Positions 24,404-32,454 of a stretch of 64,000 nucleotides of DNA are shown one piece after another. This DNA comes from JACRLV01 sp045863555. Lineage in GTDB: Bacteria > Planctomycetota > Phycisphaerae > UBA1845 > Fen-1342. The translations under genes were made by a program, and so were the position numbers. The DNA lies in assembly GCA_045863555.1 (NCBI GenBank), contig BTUU01000010.1, forward strand, positions 62,001 to 126,000, given 5' to 3'. Positions within the stretch are counted from its first letter, which is position 1. Each line of letters opens with the position of its first letter. The notes beneath the pieces were generated by a model that did not search any database, was not told the origin of the DNA, and was given only the letters and a program-made list of their open reading frames with translations.

Positions 24404-25473
24404 CGAAACTCCACGGCGCCCGTGCCCTTGCGCACCCGCCCGACGACCACCGCTTCCTGCCCCGATTTCTTCAGCGAGCGCACGACCGCGGCGGTCGACT
24501 TCGGCCGGACGGCCATGACGAAGCCGAGGCCCATGTTGAAAACGTTGTACATCTCGGCCTCGGCCACGCCGTGGCGCTCCAATAACCCAAATATCGGCGG
24601 AATCGGCCAGCTTCCCCTGCGAATGACGGCGTCGCAGGTCGGCGGGAGCATGCGCGGCACGTTTCCGGGCAGGCCGCTGCCGGTGATGTGGGCCATGCCG
24701 GTGACGGGCGGCCGGCCGCGGTACTTGTAAAGGACGTCGAGCACGGGGCGGACATAAATGGCCGTCGGCCGCAGGAGGGCGTCCACGAGCGGCTCGTTGA
24801 GCGCGCGGACGTGGCCGTCGAGCGGCAGCTTCGCGTCCTCAAGAAGCAGCTTGCGGACGAGCGCGTAGCCGTTCGAGTGAATCCCCGTCGAGGGCAGGCC
24901 GATGAGGTCGTCGCCCGGGCGGACGAATTTCGGCTGCATCATGCGGCGGCGCTCGACGACGCCGACGGCGAAACCGGCGAGTTCGAAATGCGTCCGCTTG
25001 TACATATCCGGCAGTTCGGCCGTCTCGCCGCCGATGAGGGCGCAGCCAGCCTGCTCGCAGCCGCGCGCGATGCCTTCGACGAGCTGGGAGACGACCGCGG
25101 GCTCGAGCGTGTGGACCGCGAGATAGTCGAGGAAGAAGAGCGGCTCAGCGCCGCAGCAGAGCATGTCGTTGACGTTCATCGCGACGAGGTCGATGCCGAC
25201 GGTGTCATAGCGGCGGGCGGTCGCGGCGATGAGCACCTTGCTTCCGACGCCGTCTGTGCAGGCGACGAGCACCGGGTCGCGATAGTTTCGCGCGAAGAGC
25301 CGCTCGTCGTAGTCGAGTCGGAACATGCCCGCGAACGCGCCGTGCGAGGCGAGCACGCGCGGGCCGTAGGTGCGGCGGACGATCGGGCCGATGCGATCGA
25401 CGGCATCGTCGGCGGCGTGGAGATTCACGCCGGCGGCGGCGTAGGTGGTGCGCGGTGAAGCGGTTTGCGCCAT
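24400..25473 (-). CDS. purM: Phosphoribosylformylglycinamidine cyclo-ligase (AIR synthetase)
   Basis: A 357-residue PurM, which closes the imidazole ring in step five of purine synthesis using ATP. The N-terminal YAAAGVNLHAADDAVDRI, the ATP/substrate loop CTDGVGSKVLIA, GIDLVAMNVNDMLCCGAEPLFFLDYLA and GGETAELPDMY are all characteristic. GLPSTGIHSNGYALVRKLL and AHITGSGLPGNVPRML mark the C-terminal AIRS domain. The length is normal. No other pur gene is adjacent. The downstream peptidase lipoprotein overlaps it. Confidence 0.97.
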   Translation of the reverse strand: MAQTASPRTTYAAAGVNLHAADDAVDRIGPIVRRTYGPRVLASHGAFAGMFRLDYDERLFARNYRDPVLVACTDGVGSKVLIAATARRYDTVGIDLVAMNVNDMLCCGAEPLFFLDYLAVHTLEPAVVSQLVEGIARGCEQAGCALIGGETAELPDMYKRTHFELAGFAVGVVERRRMMQPKFVRPGDDLIGLPSTGIHSNGYALVRKLLLEDAKLPLDGHVRALNEPLVDALLRPTAIYVRPVLDVLYKYRGRPPVTGMAHITGSGLPGNVPRMLPPTCDAVIRRGSWPIPPIFGLLERHGVAEAEMYNVFNMGLGFVMAVRPKSTAAVVRSLKKSGQEAVVVGRVRKGTGAVEFR

Positions 25474-25584
25474 TCGATGCGATCCCCTGAAGCTCTCCTG
25501 TTTCTACCCGAGAAGGGGGAATTCGACCAGAGACTCGGCGGACGTCCTTTCGTCGCGGCGCGATTGGGGGTAAAAGACGGGTGC

Positions 25585-26154
25585 ATGATTCTCGGGATCC
25601 TGTCGGACAATCACGGCAACGCCACACGGCTTGCGCATGCGCTCGACCTGCTGAAACGGCTGGGCGCGGAGGCGTTCGTCCACTGCGGCGACATCGGCGA
25701 CGAGGCGTCGCTCGATCAGCTCGCGGGACGGCGGGCGTGGTTCGTCTGGGGAAACACGGATTCGCACGAGCCCACGATCGAGAGCTACGCGGAGGCGATC
25801 GGGCTGCCGGTCCCCGTCGTGGTTCCGCTCATCATCGAGCTGGAAGGCAAATCGATCCACGTCTATCACGGCCACGAGCGGCAGTTTACGCGCATGCTCC
25901 AGTTCATCTGCGGCGACGACACGGTGTCGCTCGGCGACCTGACGCACGGCGTGGACTACATTCTCTACGGCCACACGCACCTGGCGGCGAACGCGCACAT
26001 CGGTTCGGTGCGGATGATCAACCCCGGGGCGCTGCACCGGGCGCGGGTCTATACGGTGGCGACGCTGGATCTGAAGCGGGATGTGGTCGAGTACTGGGTC
26101 GTCGATGACCAGGCGGAGCCGGGCGCTCGGCCGAAACAGTATCACCCGCGGTAA
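25585..26154 (+). CDS. YfcE/MJ0936-type metallophosphoesterase
   Basis: A 189-residue phosphodiesterase of the calcineurin-like superfamily. The metal-binding motifs are in order: SDNHGN (a DxH variant), HCGDIGD, WGNTDSH (GNxD/H), YHGHE and YGHTHLA. It is likely a cytoplasmic phosphodiesterase with a two-metal centre, of unknown natural substrate. The ATG at 25585 follows a GGGGG-rich stretch. Upstream in-frame codons reach 25465 but overlap the purM promoter region and are not conserved in type. It is divergent from purM. Confidence 0.9.
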   Translation: MILGILSDNHGNATRLAHALDLLKRLGAEAFVHCGDIGDEASLDQLAGRRAWFVWGNTDSHEPTIESYAEAIGLPVPVVVPLIIELEGKSIHVYHGHERQFTRMLQFICGDDTVSLGDLTHGVDYILYGHTHLAANAHIGSVRMINPGALHRARVYTVATLDLKRDVVEYWVVDDQAEPGARPKQYHPR

Positions 26155-26181
26155 GGCGAACAGGGGCTCCGAAGGATGAAC

Positions 26182-26427
26182 TCATTTGTCAAAGAGGTTG
26201 CGCAGGATGGTCGGGCGATCAACGCCTGCGTGCGCGGCGACAGTGCGTAAGAGCTGGTTCAGCGTTCCTACCTTAAGGGATGGGTGATCCGGCACGGTTA
26301 CGTGGTGTTCGGACGGCGATTGCGTGGTGAGACGAATGTGGCTGCCCGTTTGATGGCTGACCTCATAGCCAAGCTTTCCAAGGGCCTCGGCAAACTCCCG
26401 GCCGGAAATATCGCGGGGGAGCTTCAT
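26182..26427 (-). CDS. hicA: HicA-type mRNA interferase toxin
   Basis: An 81-residue HicA-like toxin with a double-stranded-RNA-binding-like fold. GSHIRLT contains the catalytic histidine of the family, preceded by the alpha helix EFAEALGKLGYEV and followed by HHVTVPDHPSLKVGTLNQLLR. The length is typical. Its ATG overlaps the stop of the upstream antitoxin by 3-4 bases, so the order is antitoxin then toxin, unlike the classical hicA-hicB order. Confidence 0.88.
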   Translation of the reverse strand: MKLPRDISGREFAEALGKLGYEVSHQTGSHIRLTTQSPSEHHVTVPDHPSLKVGTLNQLLRTVAAHAGVDRPTILRNLFDK

Positions 26428-26636
26428 GCGGCGAGGATTTCGTCCCGGACGTGATGAAGACGGATCAGCTTGGGTCGGGATTTTTCATCGGGAAAGTGGC
26501 AGTGGACCGCGTCGCGGACGTTTGCGCGCAATTCGTCGGGAGAGTCGCCCTGGGTGACGATCGACGCGCCGACGGCACTTGCGACGTAGCCGCCCTCGGC
26601 GTCTTCTTCAACAACGAAAACGATTTCTGAGGTCAT
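26424..26636 (-). CDS. hicB: HicB-like antitoxin (short form)
   Basis: A 70-residue protein of the short HicB/UPF0150 group. The beta-alpha-beta core FVVEEDAEGGYVASAVGASIVTQGDSPDEL is the partial RNase H-like antitoxin fold. There is no C-terminal DNA-binding domain, so autoregulation must involve another route. The ATG at 26636 sits behind a TATGAT -10-like box (26643-26648). It is translationally coupled to the HicA gene. Confidence 0.82.
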   Translation of the reverse strand: MTSEIVFVVEEDAEGGYVASAVGASIVTQGDSPDELRANVRDAVHCHFPDEKSRPKLIRLHHVRDEILAA

Positions 26637-27199
26637 CACGGCATCATATGGCAGCGAGACGGGGATACTGAAGCGCCCGGGTTCGAAAAAGCGGGACGGA
26701 GGGGTCCAGGGAGCGGGCCGGGGGGCCTGCGAGTGACTGCGGCGTGGTGCAGAGCCGATAAGAAAAAAGCTGGGACCCCGGGGTGGAAGTTGCTGGGCTC
26801 CCACTTCCAACCCACGAGGTCCCTGCTACGTTTGGAACGCCTGTTGAGCGCGATCAGGCGTTCCTTTATCGATGCCTGTCGACCACCGGCAGGCACGTCA
26901 CACTCGCGAGTTGCCGGGCTCCCAAACTCAGCCACCCGCACGCGGACGGTAGCCCCCTGTTGCAACGGCCGTGCCAGGCCGGCGCCGTCATCATCCGAAG
27001 GTCGTGATTCTCTCATAACCATATTGTTGTCAATGTGTTATGGAATTTGCCCCCCGCGGCTGGGCCTGTCAATAACGGCGATTGGGGTGGGTAATCGACT
27101 GGGAGTGGGGAATGCGCGACCGAGAACATTCCCCACCCGTTGACGCCTTGGAATATCGGCCGGTCGCCGAGGAATCCGGTTCGGGAGAGAATCCAAGCG
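26637..27199. other. Non-coding, hairpin-rich intergenic block
   Basis: 563 bases between hicB and the gene at 27200. A frame on each strand is open (plus 26733-27143; minus 26636-27022), but codon use is unlike the genome and content is not protein-like. The block contains two copies of GTTGCYGGGCTCCCA (26789-26803 and 26911-26925), the hairpin cluster annotated below, and an AT-rich inverted repeat at 27014-27042 with a consensus -35 hexamer TTGACA on the minus strand (27028-27033). Confidence 0.55.
26784..26911. ncRNA. Cluster of four hairpins, candidate structured RNA or mobile repeat
   Basis: Four perfect stems follow one another: TGGAAGT/ACTTCCA (26784-26809, with inner GGG/CCC), GGAACGCCTG/CAGGCGTTCC (26834-26864, 11-base loop, then TTTAT on the plus strand), TGCCTG/CAGGCA (26873-26895) and the palindrome ACTCGCGAGT (26902-26911). 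Such density in 130 non-coding bases suggests a folded RNA or a repeat-derived element. No known RNA family was recognised. Confidence 0.35.
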
Positions 27200-28057
27200 A
27201 TGGCAATCATACGAGACGTCGGACTGGCGGTCGGCTGCCTATGGACGGATGAGCCGCGCGCGGCGGCGCGGGTCGCCTGGACGTTCCTTTCGGCGTTTGC
27301 GATCCTCGGCCTCTCCTGTGGGCTGATCTGGGCGGCATGCAACGTCTCGTGGCGCGTGCGCGACGAGCACGCTGCCGTCGGCCTGCTGGTGGCCGGGCTG
27401 GCGTGGATCGGCGCGCTGTGGTTGATCTGGCGGCCGTATCGGGCGAGCCGGCCGGCGCTGACGGCAATCCTGATCACGCTGCTGTGCGCGGACGCGGTCG
27501 TGCTGTCGATCGTCATCGCCGATAGCCTTCGGCTGGGCGGCCGGGCGGAGCGCGGCGCGGCGGCGGTGTCGGGCATGATCTGCTCGATCGTGACGCTCCA
27601 GGCGTGGGGGCGGTACGTCCGGGGTCTCGACCGGCGCACGTCGCGGCTTGCGCGGGCCGGCCGCTATCGGGCGCTGATGCACTCGATCGCGACGGTGGTC
27701 GTGACGATCGGTCTCTGCGTGCTGGCGGACGAGTCTGGCGGGCGCGATGAGGAGATTCTCGTACTCGCTGTCATCCTTCTCGGCGCGGCCGCGCTGCTGC
27801 TCGCGTGGGTGCCGACGATGGCGCGGGCGCACCGGACGGCGCTGCGAAACCCGGACGACGAGATCAATGTGAACTGTCCGGCGTGCGGGTATTCGCTGAT
27901 CGGCCTGCGCGAGCTGCGGTGCCCGGAGTGCGGCGTGGAATTCGTGCTGGACGAGCTGATCCGGGCCCAGGATTATGACCTGGCCCGGGAGCACGACGTT
28001 CGTCCGCCGGGCCGGCCGGCGCCCGTCCGGCCGCCGGCCGCGGCGGAGCGGAACTAA
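27200..28057 (+). CDS. Membrane protein with C-terminal zinc ribbon
   Basis: A 285-residue protein with about six hydrophobic segments over residues 25-220, followed by a cytoplasmic zinc ribbon NCPACGYSLIGLRELRCPECGVEF (about 234-257). The ribbon pattern CPxCGYxLxGLxxxRCPECGxxF is one I associate with planctomycetes, where it tails many membrane proteins of unknown role. The ATG at 27200 follows GGGAGAGA; codons upstream to 27140 are open but unlikely to be used. It ends 103 bases before the TPR gene on the same strand. Confidence 0.72.
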   Translation: MAIIRDVGLAVGCLWTDEPRAAARVAWTFLSAFAILGLSCGLIWAACNVSWRVRDEHAAVGLLVAGLAWIGALWLIWRPYRASRPALTAILITLLCADAVVLSIVIADSLRLGGRAERGAAAVSGMICSIVTLQAWGRYVRGLDRRTSRLARAGRYRALMHSIATVVVTIGLCVLADESGGRDEEILVLAVILLGAAALLLAWVPTMARAHRTALRNPDDEINVNCPACGYSLIGLRELRCPECGVEFVLDELIRAQDYDLAREHDVRPPGRPAPVRPPAAAERN

Positions 28058-28160
28058 GGTCGCTTGCGCGAGGGCGGTTCAGTCGGCCGCTTTCGTGTAT
28101 ACTCTGGGGGAAGCGGCGGTGCGCCCTCGCGGGCGCCGTCCGGCGGCCTCTGGACGGCCC

Positions 28161-29462
28161 ATGGATCACGACGACCTACACCTCATTCTCGACAAGGCCA
28201 ACGAACTCCTGGAAGCGGGCAAGCCGGAGGAATCGCTTGCGCAGCTGGCCCAGATCGAGGACCAGGCGCTCGACGACGAGGATCGGATCGAGTGTTTTTC
28301 GATGAAAGCGTGGGCGCTGTCGGACCTGGGGCGGCACGCGGAGGCCCTGGAGCTGCTGGATCCGCTGGTGGAGGAGTTCCCGGATTCGTCGCGGCTGCTG
28401 GGGGCGCTGGGGGTGGTGCTGACGAACGCGGGCGATCTGGACCGGGCGCGGGACGTGCTGGAAGAGGCGGTGCGGATCGACGAATCGGACGAATCGGCGA
28501 TCGCGAACCTGGCGCTGGTTCACGAGCGGATGCGCGATTACCGCGGGGCGCTGGAGCTGTACGAGAAGGCCGTCGAGATGGGCGCGGACATCGACTGGTT
28601 GCTGCAGCGGAAGGCGGCGGTGCACACGGAACTGGGCGACACGAAATCGGCGAAGGCGTCGCTGCGGCGATACCTGTCGCTGGCGCCGGACGACGTTGCG
28701 GAGTGGATCAATCTGGCGATCCTGCACAGCGACGACAGCGAATATGAGCAGGCGTTCGCGTGCTATCGCGAGGCGGAGAAGATCGCGCCCGATTCGGCGT
28801 CGCTGCGGCTGAACTGGGGCGTGAGCGCCGTGCGCGCGGGCGAACTCTCGGTCGCGAATCAGCAGCTTCGCTACCTGGAGCGCGGCGAACCCGACTCGTC
28901 GCGGGCGCACCTGCTGCGGGCGTTCATCCTCGAGGAGAACCGCAACTACGAGCAGGCGCTGGAGGAGTACGACGCGGCGCTGGCGACGGTGAACGCGGCC
29001 GAGCCCAACGACCTCGCGTACGCGCTCGAGATGGGCATGGATTTCGCGGCCCGGCGGCAGATGATCGATCGCTGCGAGGCGCTCTTCGCGACGGCCTACA
29101 CGGCGAACGCGTGCACGGTCGAGCTGTGCGAGGCATACCGCGAGGCGGTGGGCGGGGCGGCGGAGGAGGCGACGTGGTTCAGCCTGATGATCGAGGCGGA
29201 CTATCGGCCGGGCCTGGTCGACGTGCCCGATCATGATCAGCCCGAGAGTGCGAAGTTCACGCGCTACCAGCGGAACTTCCAGGTCGTCGCCCGCGACCGC
29301 GACGAGGCGCTCTCGACGATCATGGACATCATGCACCGCTTCGGCGAGCAGGGCGTGTCGATCCGCGAGTTCGTGGGCGAAGAGACGATGAAGAACACGA
29401 ACACGGGCATCTACGAGATCGAGCGCGAGAGCCTCGTGTACGGCGAGGAAGCGGAGAAGTGA
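28161..29462 (+). CDS. Tetratricopeptide repeat protein
   Basis: A 433-residue soluble protein built mostly of TPR helices over residues 1-300, such as AWALSDLGRHAEALELLDPLVEEFP, LTNAGDLDRARDVLEEAVRID and LVHERMRDYRGALELYEKAVEMG. The last 100 residues (YQRNFQVVARDRDEALSTIMDIMHRFGEQGVSIREF) form a different alpha/beta domain resembling a small ACT-like sensor, which I cannot assign. It probably acts as a scaffold for protein contacts. No signal peptide. The ATG at 28161 lies downstream of a longer open frame; it matches the start of the repeat pattern. Confidence 0.8.
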   Translation: MDHDDLHLILDKANELLEAGKPEESLAQLAQIEDQALDDEDRIECFSMKAWALSDLGRHAEALELLDPLVEEFPDSSRLLGALGVVLTNAGDLDRARDVLEEAVRIDESDESAIANLALVHERMRDYRGALELYEKAVEMGADIDWLLQRKAAVHTELGDTKSAKASLRRYLSLAPDDVAEWINLAILHSDDSEYEQAFACYREAEKIAPDSASLRLNWGVSAVRAGELSVANQQLRYLERGEPDSSRAHLLRAFILEENRNYEQALEEYDAALATVNAAEPNDLAYALEMGMDFAARRQMIDRCEALFATAYTANACTVELCEAYREAVGGAAEEATWFSLMIEADYRPGLVDVPDHDQPESAKFTRYQRNFQVVARDRDEALSTIMDIMHRFGEQGVSIREFVGEETMKNTNTGIYEIERESLVYGEEAEK

Positions 29463-29508
29463 GCGCGCCTCCCGGCCGCGCCCTCCGCGCATCGAATCGG
29501 ACGTGTGC

Positions 29509-29528
29509 TTGCCGGTCCGACCGGGCAA
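29509..29528 (+). terminator. Hairpin after the TPR gene
   Basis: TTGCCGGT-CCG-ACC(G)GGCAA forms an 8-bp stem with one bulge, 47 bases behind the stop codon. There is no T tract, so this is a weak call. Confidence 0.3.
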
Positions 29529-29604
29529 ACCTGAGCCGCCTGCGCCGCTTCGATTGCGCGGCGATTTGTGAAGAGACGTTCCATCGCCGGGCGAGTCGAG
29601 CGAG

Positions 29605-30234
29605 GTGGCTGTGGCGGGTGTGCTGCTCTACGGCGGGTCGTTCGATCCCATTCACAACGGCCACCTCATCATCGCGCGGCACGTCGCGCTGCGCATCGGC
29701 GCCGAGCGGACCGTGCTCATCCCCGCCGCCGCGCCGCCGCACAAGCTCGGACGGACGCTGGCCCCCGCCGCCGATCGGCTGGAGATGTGCCGGATCGCAA
29801 CGGTGGGCGATTCGGGGTTTTCGGTCAGCGACTGGGAGCTTCACCAGGCGGGACCGAACTACACGCTGCTGACGATCCGCCATTTCCGGCAGGAGATTCC
29901 GCCGCCCGCGCCGCTCTACTGGCTGATCGGGCTCGACAGCCTGGCCGAGTTGTCGACGTGGTACTGCGTGGGCGAGCTGGTCGAGGAGTGCACGCTCGTC
30001 ACGGCCGGGCGGCCAGGCGTCGGCGGGCCGCGGCTGGAGTCGCTGCGCGGCCTCGCGTCGGACGCGGCGATTGAGCGCCTGCGGGCGAATATCATCGACA
30101 CGCCGTTGATCGACATTTCGTCGACGGAGATCCGCGCCCGCGTGCGAAACGGCCAGCCGATCTCGCAACTCGTCCCGGCGGCAGTGGAGCGATTCATCCG
30201 CGAAAAACGGCTCTACTCGATGCCGCCGGCGTAA
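29605..30234 (+). CDS. nadD: Nicotinate-nucleotide adenylyltransferase
   Basis: A 209-residue NadD, adenylating nicotinate mononucleotide to deamido-NAD in the cytoplasm. GGSFDPIHNGH (residues 10-20) is the nucleotidyltransferase HxGH motif. LIPAAAPPHK and WLIGLDSLAEL are family blocks, and ISSTEIRARV is the C-terminal ISSTxIR phosphate-binding motif. The start is a GTG (29605 or 29611); no ATG is available in frame before the first motif. No rsfS or obg neighbour is present. Confidence 0.95.
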   Translation: MAVAGVLLYGGSFDPIHNGHLIIARHVALRIGAERTVLIPAAAPPHKLGRTLAPAADRLEMCRIATVGDSGFSVSDWELHQAGPNYTLLTIRHFRQEIPPPAPLYWLIGLDSLAELSTWYCVGELVEECTLVTAGRPGVGGPRLESLRGLASDAAIERLRANIIDTPLIDISSTEIRARVRNGQPISQLVPAAVERFIREKRLYSMPPA

Positions 30235-30321
30235 CGACGCGGTGGCCATCAGGATGATCAGACGCCTTTGCCGCGGCGCGCGGCCGTCGGCGCAGCGGGT
30301 TCGGACCGGCGCGGGGCGCGG

Positions 30322-31149
30322 TTATGCCGGCGCTGCTTCCAGCAGGCTCTCCGGCCAGATGACGCGCGCGTTGCCAGGTGCGATGTCCGCGGCCGCGCAG
30401 TGGCGGGCGAAGAGGTTCGCGCCCTGCACGAAGCGGCCATCAAGGCGATAGATCAGGCAGCGGGTCAGGTACTTGATCGCGAGATCCGTCGGCCACCAAA
30501 CCTTCGGGCCCTCGGTCTGCGCGATCTCCCGGGCGCGGGCGCAGCCGTGGTCGCGGGCCGTGTCGAGTAGGCGGCTGATTTCGTCGAGCTTTTCGTCGGA
30601 CGGGCCGCCGGTTTCCGGCGTGCGCGCTGCCCAGACGGCGAAGACAAACGGCAGGCCGGTGTGCTGTCGCCAGGCTGCGCCGAGGTCGACTTCGTAGGCA
30701 AAACCGCCGCGCGGCCGGTTCACGACCTTGTCTCCAATGAGCAGGACCGATTCGCAGTCCTCGGCGCGGGTCGAGCGGATGTCGAAGGGCTTCAGGTCGA
30801 GCATGCGGCCGTAGAGTTCGCGCCACATCACGGTGGCGAGTGCGATCGACGTATGCGAGTCGCCGTCGACCGCGAGCGTGTGCATGCGGTCCGGCGGCAC
30901 CTGCGAGAACACGCGGACGGTCATCGTCTCGCCGTCGCAGGCGATGCAGGAGCTGGAGACCGCGCGAAGCGAGCCGCCGCTGCGGATCACGTCCACGATC
31001 GGGACGAGGGCGACGTCAACCCGGTCGGTGAAAAGGCGTTCGGGGAGGCGCGAGGGGACGTCGAAGACGAGTTCGACGCCGGGCTCGTCGGCGAGGCCCT
31101 CGATGAGGGGTTTTGAATTGAGAAACGAGACGACTCCAAGTCGATGCAT
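30322..31149 (-). CDS. mqnA: Chorismate dehydratase (menaquinone, futalosine pathway)
   Basis: A 275-residue MqnA, which converts chorismate to 3-enolpyruvyl-benzoate, the first step of the futalosine route to menaquinone. It has a periplasmic-binding-protein-like fold without a signal peptide. The start RLGVVSFLNSKPLIEGL and VDVALVPIVDVIRS are characteristic, as are the substrate-contacting VDGDSHTSIAL and the LIGDKVV block. No other mqn gene is in the window. Menaquinone would serve quinone-linked electron transport such as the Fe-S enzyme at the window start. Confidence 0.93.
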   Translation of the reverse strand: MHRLGVVSFLNSKPLIEGLADEPGVELVFDVPSRLPERLFTDRVDVALVPIVDVIRSGGSLRAVSSSCIACDGETMTVRVFSQVPPDRMHTLAVDGDSHTSIALATVMWRELYGRMLDLKPFDIRSTRAEDCESVLLIGDKVVNRPRGGFAYEVDLGAAWRQHTGLPFVFAVWAARTPETGGPSDEKLDEISRLLDTARDHGCARAREIAQTEGPKVWWPTDLAIKYLTRCLIYRLDGRFVQGANLFARHCAAADIAPGNARVIWPESLLEAAPA

Positions 31150-31559
31150 CCGGATCTCCAGGTCGGTCCGCGGACTCTTCCGGGCGTGACGGTCGGCCCC
31201 GCGCGGCGCCGCTCGCGTAACAGGCGGGGCGGCCTGCGACCGCGATGTAGCCCGGCCGCGGATTGTAGCGGAAAAGCCGCCGCGTCCGGCTTACGCTGGA
31301 GTCGCGTGCGAGGCACCCGGGGGAGCTGCGACCGTGGCCGCGGCCGCCCGCGGATGTCCGATATCTCGGGGGCGAGCAAGAGATTCCGAAAAAAAAGCTT
31401 GCATTCACGGCCGCAGGGGAATAGTTTGCGCTGGGTCGGGTCGAAGTCAGTTCACGGCGACTTCTTCCGACCGTGTCCACTTCGTCTTCGTAGTCCGTGT
31501 TTTCATTTCTTTCGTAGGCCGGGCGCGCGCCGTGAGCCGCCCGCATGGGAGGTGCATCG
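31150..31559 (+). promoter_or_regulatory. Long upstream region of the dockerin protein, with promoter
   Basis: 410 bases without a gene between divergent mqnA and the secreted dockerin protein. A sigma-70-like promoter is visible: TTGCAT (31399-31404), 17 bases, TAGTTT (31422-31427), preceded by an A8 tract at 31389-31396 that could act as an UP element. This gives a pyrimidine-rich leader of about 125 bases. GGGAGGTG ahead of ATG 31560 is the ribosome binding site. Confidence 0.5.
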
Positions 31560-32384
31560 ATGGTTTCTCGCATTTCAATCGCAGCAGCGGTGTCCGCACT
31601 CTGTCTCAGCACGACGGCGCTTGGGCAGTGGTCGGACGGGTTTGAGTACGCCGACGGACCGCTGGTCGGCAACGGAAACTGGGAGATCTGGTACTCGGGA
31701 GGCTCTGACGGAACCGTGACGAGCCAGCGTTCGCACTCCGGCGCGAAGTCCCTGCGCCTCGATCATTTCAGCGACTGCGTCCAGCGGTACAACATCGACG
31801 GTGGGCAGTGGGTATTCACGGCCTGGACGTACATGCCGAACGACGCGGTATCGATCGACGGCGTCACGGCGGACGGATACCTCATCCTGATGAATCAGTA
31901 TGGAGGGCCGGACAACTGGTCGATGCAGGTGCGCTTCGGATTCATGGACGGGCTGGTGGAAAGCCAGTTCGGCGCGCAGACGCTGCCGCTGGTCATCGAC
32001 CAGTGGGTTGAGTTCCGCGCGGAGATCGATCTGGATGCGGATCTGATGGACCTGTACTACGGCGGCCAGCCGCTCGCGCAGGGACTGCTCTGGTCGGACA
32101 ATGTATCGGGCGCCGGGCTCCCGCAGATTCGCGCGCTCGATCTGTACAGCTCTACCGTGGACGGTTTCTTCATCGATGACGTTTCGCTGAACCCGGCCGC
32201 GCCGCCGTGCCCGGGCGATCTGGACGGCGACGGCGATGTCGATCTCTCCGACCTCGCGACGCTGCTGAGCAACTTCGGAACGACCGGCACCGCGACGCCG
32301 GAACAGGGCGACAGCGATGGCGATCTGGATGTCGACCTGACCGATCTGGCTGTCCTGCTGGGCGGCTTCGGCTCGACTTGCTGA
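31560..32384 (+). CDS. Secreted protein with dockerin-like calcium repeats
   Basis: A 274-residue exported protein. The signal peptide is residues 1-22 (SIAAAVSALCLSTTALGQ). The body (about 25-210) looks like a lectin/LamG-type beta sandwich: an aromatic-rich N-terminal strand set (DGFEYADGPLVGNGNWEIW), the hallmark SLRLDHFSDC, and a late IDDVSL strand. The C-terminus carries two dockerin loops, GDLDGDGDVDLSDLATLLSNFG and a degenerate second copy (GDSDGDLDVDLTDLAVLLGGFG). It is probably a surface carbohydrate-binding protein. No cohesin is known nearby. The ATG at 31560 is chosen for its GGGAGGTG; ATG 31545 overlaps that site. A strong terminator follows. Confidence 0.85.
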   Translation: MVSRISIAAAVSALCLSTTALGQWSDGFEYADGPLVGNGNWEIWYSGGSDGTVTSQRSHSGAKSLRLDHFSDCVQRYNIDGGQWVFTAWTYMPNDAVSIDGVTADGYLILMNQYGGPDNWSMQVRFGFMDGLVESQFGAQTLPLVIDQWVEFRAEIDLDADLMDLYYGGQPLAQGLLWSDNVSGAGLPQIRALDLYSSTVDGFFIDDVSLNPAAPPCPGDLDGDGDVDLSDLATLLSNFGTTGTATPEQGDSDGDLDVDLTDLAVLLGGFGSTC

Positions 32385-32414
32385 TCCTCGCCACGATTCC
32401 GCGTGCCTGCACGC

Positions 32415-32454
32415 ACGCCGGCGGCTGCCGAAGGGCGACAGCCGCCGGCGTTTT
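32415..32454 (+). terminator. Rho-independent terminator between convergent genes
   Basis: A perfect 13-bp stem, ACGCCGGCGGCTG (32415-32427) and CAGCCGCCGGCGT (32439-32451), with an 11-base loop is followed by TTTT. It lies 31 bases behind the stop at 32384 and abuts the stop codon of the convergent gene. Confidence 0.88.

Noticed and set aside
26685..26710. Possible tRNA T-loop (GGGTTCGAAAAAGC)
   Set aside because: No acceptor or anticodon stem can be drawn around it.
26636..27022. A 128-codon minus-strand frame upstream of hicBA
   Set aside because: Low third-position GC compared with neighbours and dominated by hairpin sequence.
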